A DNA stretch of 16,186 nucleotides from an uncultured Collinsella sp. (GTDB taxonomy: Bacteria > Actinomycetota > Coriobacteriia > Coriobacteriales > Coriobacteriaceae), in assembly GCA_934650975.1 (NCBI GenBank), contig CAKUFW010000042.1:1-16186 (forward strand), given 5' to 3'. The stretch's first letter is position 1, and each line of letters opens with the position of its first letter. The translations under genes were made by a program, and so were the position numbers. Positions 14,150-16,186 of this stretch are shown here, piece after piece. The notes beneath the pieces are model-generated. The model was not told where the DNA came from. It worked only from the letters and a program-made list of their open reading frames with translations, and ran no database searches.

Positions 14150-14572
14150 ATGCCCGACAAAAAGCTGACTGACGAGTTGCTCAATGAGCTTCTCGACGCG
14201 CCAAACATCGATGGCTATATCAAGGAACACGACTTTGCCGCCCCGTCGCTTTCGAACTACCTTAAGCAGCTGTTGCAGGAAAAGGGTCTGGAGCGTTCGC
14301 GCGTGGTGCGTATGGCCGACCTTAATGAGACTTTTGGTTATCAGATTTTTACAGGTGCGCGCCACCCAAGCCGTAATAAGGTGCTGCAGATTGCCTTTGC
14401 AATGGCGCTGTCGATGAAAGAGACCAACCGCGCCCTGACCGCTGCCGGAGTGAGCGTTCTCAACTGCAAGGACCGTCGCGATGCAATCATTATCTTTTGC
14501 ATCGACCGTGGCTGTAGCCTCCAAAAGGTCAATGAAGAGCTGTATCGCTTTGGCGAGGAAACGGTGAGTTAG
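14150..14572 (+). CDS. Helix-turn-helix protein paired with a Ser/Thr kinase
   Basis: A 140-residue cytosolic protein. It has a short helical N-terminus (LTDELLNELLDAPNIDGYIKE) and a helix-turn-helix-like core (about residues 40-100) with LEKGLERSRVV-type helices, FGYQIFTGARHPSRNKVLQIAFAM and ETNRALTAAG. The C-terminal RRDAIIIFCIDRGCSLQKVNEELYRFG is distinctive. I recognise the type from gut Firmicutes and Actinobacteria, where it commonly precedes a protein kinase gene; that recollection is not verified here. The start follows GGGAGGTGAGG with good spacing. The kinase starts 6 bases after this stop, so translation is probably coupled. Whether it binds DNA or is a kinase substrate or partner is unknown. 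Confidence 0.75.
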   Translation: MPDKKLTDELLNELLDAPNIDGYIKEHDFAAPSLSNYLKQLLQEKGLERSRVVRMADLNETFGYQIFTGARHPSRNKVLQIAFAMALSMKETNRALTAAGVSVLNCKDRRDAIIIFCIDRGCSLQKVNEELYRFGEETVS

Positions 14573-14578
14573 TGGCCG

Positions 14579-16072
14579 ATGGCTGAGCCGGCGGTGTCAC
14601 AGGAACAACCATGCAAACGAACGGGGTGCGGACAACACGGGGTGTCCGCGCCCTGCGTTATGATGGAAGCTATGGATACTCAGACCCCAACATATTCCGA
14701 TGATGAGCTGACTGCTTCACTCGTCGAGCATTTGGCGTCGCTCGACCGCGATGACAGCTATCGTGTGGAGCGCGTGCTCAAGCTCTCGGATGTCGAGACG
14801 ACCGAACTCGTCTATTTTGAGGGCTCTGGTGGCGGGTCTCTCGGCCCCTTTGTCCGCAAGCGCATCGATGCTTCGGTGCAGATTGGCGGAGCATATGAGC
14901 GCCTGTTTGCGGCCCAGCGCGCCGGTCGTCGTTTTGAGCACTTGCCCCGGATTGTCGATTGCCGCCGTGTGGGCGACGAGCTCAACGTGGTGATGGAGTA
15001 TGTCGAAGGCGAGACACTCGAGGCGTTGGTGGGGCGCTTGGGGGCGACGCCCGATTATGCCCGCGGGCTGTATCCCGTTTTGTGTGAGGCGGTAGGCGAG
15101 CTACATGCTGGTTTTGCAGCTGCGGGGGAGCCGGGGGTACCGGTAATCCACCGCGATCTTAAACCCTCGAACATCATCGTATCGGGCGTGGGGTATACGG
15201 CCGATGCCGGCATGACCTTCTCGTCGCTGGTGATTATCGACCTGGGAATCGCGCGCGTTTGGCGCGATGGCGCCGACGCCGACACCGTCAAGTTTGGCAC
15301 GCGTTCCTATGCGCCGCCCGAGCAGTTTGGGTTTGGGCAGACGAGCGTCCGCAGCGATATTTACGCGCTTGGCGCACTGCTGTTCTTTTGCCTGACGGGA
15401 ACTGACCCCAAACCGGGGCGGGACATACGTGAGCAATGCGAGACGCACGGTATGCCAACTCCGCTTGCCGATGCGGTTTGCATGGCGATGGCGCTCGATC
15501 CGGCTAAGCGCTTTGCGAGTGCAAAGGCACTGGGGCATGCTGCGCGCGCGGCGTATGAGCTATGTCTCCCTGCACCGTCGCCCGCGACCTTTTCTGCTGC
15601 CAGTGTGCCCCGGGTCGCGGCGTCACAGGTACAGCGGGTACAGCAGCCGGTTGCCCTCACGCTTCCGTCTTCTGCAAACCGGCGTTCGATCGTCTCTCCT
15701 GTGACGTCCAAATGTGCGCGTCTGCTCTCGCGTATCCCCGAGCTCGTGGGGCGCATATGGAATGGATGCGTCTATGCGACAACATTGTTGCTGCTGATGG
15801 GCAGCCATTTTGCGGTATTTACGCCGACGGGCGAAAACAGAAGCTATCCAACGTGGTTTTTGGCACTTGAGTATTTCTTTATGGTCGATGGCCTGGTGCT
15901 GCTCATCGCATTTGGAATGCTCGACCGCCGTAGGCTCCGACGTCGTTTTCCCGTGCTCGATCGGTATCGGGGGAGCGTCTTTGTAGAGCTATGGTTCAAG
16001 GCACTCGGGTTCATGTTTGCCGTCATGTGCGTTGTCGTCGTTGTCGGCAACGCAACCGGTGTCGTCTCCTAA
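14579..16072 (+). CDS. Membrane-anchored serine/threonine protein kinase
   Basis: A 497-residue kinase with a cytosolic catalytic domain (about 60-320), a Ser/Pro/Val-rich linker and three hydrophobic segments (about 396-414, 430-448, 466-490). Catalytic residues are present: Lys94 in FVRKRID, Glu107 in the C-helix, HRDLKPSN at 191-198, DLG at 221-223 in place of DFG, YAPPEQF, and DIYALGALLFFCLTG. The glycine-rich ATP loop is not of the usual GxGxxG type (VLKLSDVETTELVYF is in its place). No PASTA or other extracellular sensor domain is present. The start at 14579 has GGTGAG 10 bases upstream, but the first 31 residues look unconserved. ATG 14660, 14663 or 14672 are alternatives. It is the last gene of a likely lipoprotein-HTH-kinase unit. 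Confidence 0.87.
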   Translation: MAEPAVSQEQPCKRTGCGQHGVSAPCVMMEAMDTQTPTYSDDELTASLVEHLASLDRDDSYRVERVLKLSDVETTELVYFEGSGGGSLGPFVRKRIDASVQIGGAYERLFAAQRAGRRFEHLPRIVDCRRVGDELNVVMEYVEGETLEALVGRLGATPDYARGLYPVLCEAVGELHAGFAAAGEPGVPVIHRDLKPSNIIVSGVGYTADAGMTFSSLVIIDLGIARVWRDGADADTVKFGTRSYAPPEQFGFGQTSVRSDIYALGALLFFCLTGTDPKPGRDIREQCETHGMPTPLADAVCMAMALDPAKRFASAKALGHAARAAYELCLPAPSPATFSAASVPRVAASQVQRVQQPVALTLPSSANRRSIVSPVTSKCARLLSRIPELVGRIWNGCVYATTLLLLMGSHFAVFTPTGENRSYPTWFLALEYFFMVDGLVLLIAFGMLDRRRLRRRFPVLDRYRGSVFVELWFKALGFMFAVMCVVVVVGNATGVVS

Positions 16073-16080
16073 ATAAACGA

Positions 16081-16106
16081 AAAGGGACCCCGTTTGGGGT
16101 CCCTTT
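16081..16106. terminator. Terminator after the kinase gene, likely bidirectional
   Basis: Perfect 11-bp stem AAAGGGACCCC / GGGGTCCCTTT with a GTTT loop, 8 bases after the stop. The plus-strand T run is short (TTT), while the minus strand reads TTTTCGTTTATTT after the stem, so it may also end a transcript coming from the right. Confidence 0.8.
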
Positions 16107-16145
16107 GCAGTTCAAGACTTTAGTCTGCTGGGCGCGCAGCGGCCA

Positions 16146-16176
16146 GCTTCAACCCACCCGCTATGCGGGTGGAGAC
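16146..16176 (-). CRISPR. Single CRISPR-like repeat (type I-C-like) near the window edge
   Basis: Read on the minus strand, 31 bases start GTCTCCACCCGC and end GGGTGGGTTGAAGC, with an 8-bp palindrome CCACCCGC / GCGGGTGG. Type I-C repeats have the same plan (GTCGC, GC-rich palindrome, then GATTGAAAC). The divergent final bases (GTTGAAGC) would suit a degenerate leader-distal repeat. Only one copy and about 10 following bases are visible, so an array is not shown; it could equally be a hairpin of another RNA. Confidence 0.4.
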
Positions 16177-16186
16177 AAACGGCTTT

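Noticed and set aside
15395..15420. Third copy of the GGGGTCAGG / CCTGACCCC repeat (ACTGACCCC inside the kinase gene)
   Set aside because: Only 8-9 bases match, no inverted partner arm is present, and the bases encode the conserved kinase reading frame.

Overview
The window looks like a chromosomal segment of a Coriobacteriia-type actinobacterium, most likely Collinsella or a close relative. The basis is high-GC coding sequence with G/C-rich third positions, a fused glutamine-dependent NAD+ synthase of the type seen in actinobacteria, an acetylase-branch lysine pathway, and an HTH/kinase gene pair of a kind common in gut anaerobes. The genus is inferred from overall resemblance; no marker gene proves it.

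Layout. Bases 1-1968 carry nadE, whose 5' end lies outside the window. Then come an LL-DAP-aminotransferase-like gene (2108-3271) and an L-lactate dehydrogenase gene (3471-4421), each with a terminator-like hairpin upstream of its start. A DUF2974/Mbeg1-like alpha/beta hydrolase gene (4579-5739) is bracketed by two copies of one palindromic repeat; the first is a perfect 32-bp inverted repeat. A YejK/NA37-type nucleoid-associated protein gene (5885-6889) converges on the lysine operon, and the two share a bidirectional terminator (6918-6949).

The minus-strand lysine operon (10790 down to 6989) is the core of the window. A lysine riboswitch (11018-10862) precedes lysA, which runs in frame and without a stop into dapA (769 codons). 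dapB follows, overlapping by 8 bp, and then dapH. A complete ribosome-binding site and ATG for stand-alone DapA are embedded in the codons joining the two enzymes. An M20 amidohydrolase gene, plausibly the N-acetyl-DAP deacetylase, is transcribed divergently from the same intergenic region. With the aminotransferase at 2108, the window holds candidates for every lysine step from aspartate semialdehyde onward except DAP epimerase (dapF).

Bases 12358-16186 look accessory: a higBA toxin-antitoxin pair under palindromic candidate operators, a small membrane protein, then a probable three-gene unit of lipoprotein, HTH protein and membrane-anchored Ser/Thr kinase. A hairpin that would hide the ribosome-binding site precedes the lipoprotein gene. 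A terminator closes the kinase gene. The last 41 bases include one sequence resembling a type I-C CRISPR repeat, possibly the edge of an array beyond the window.
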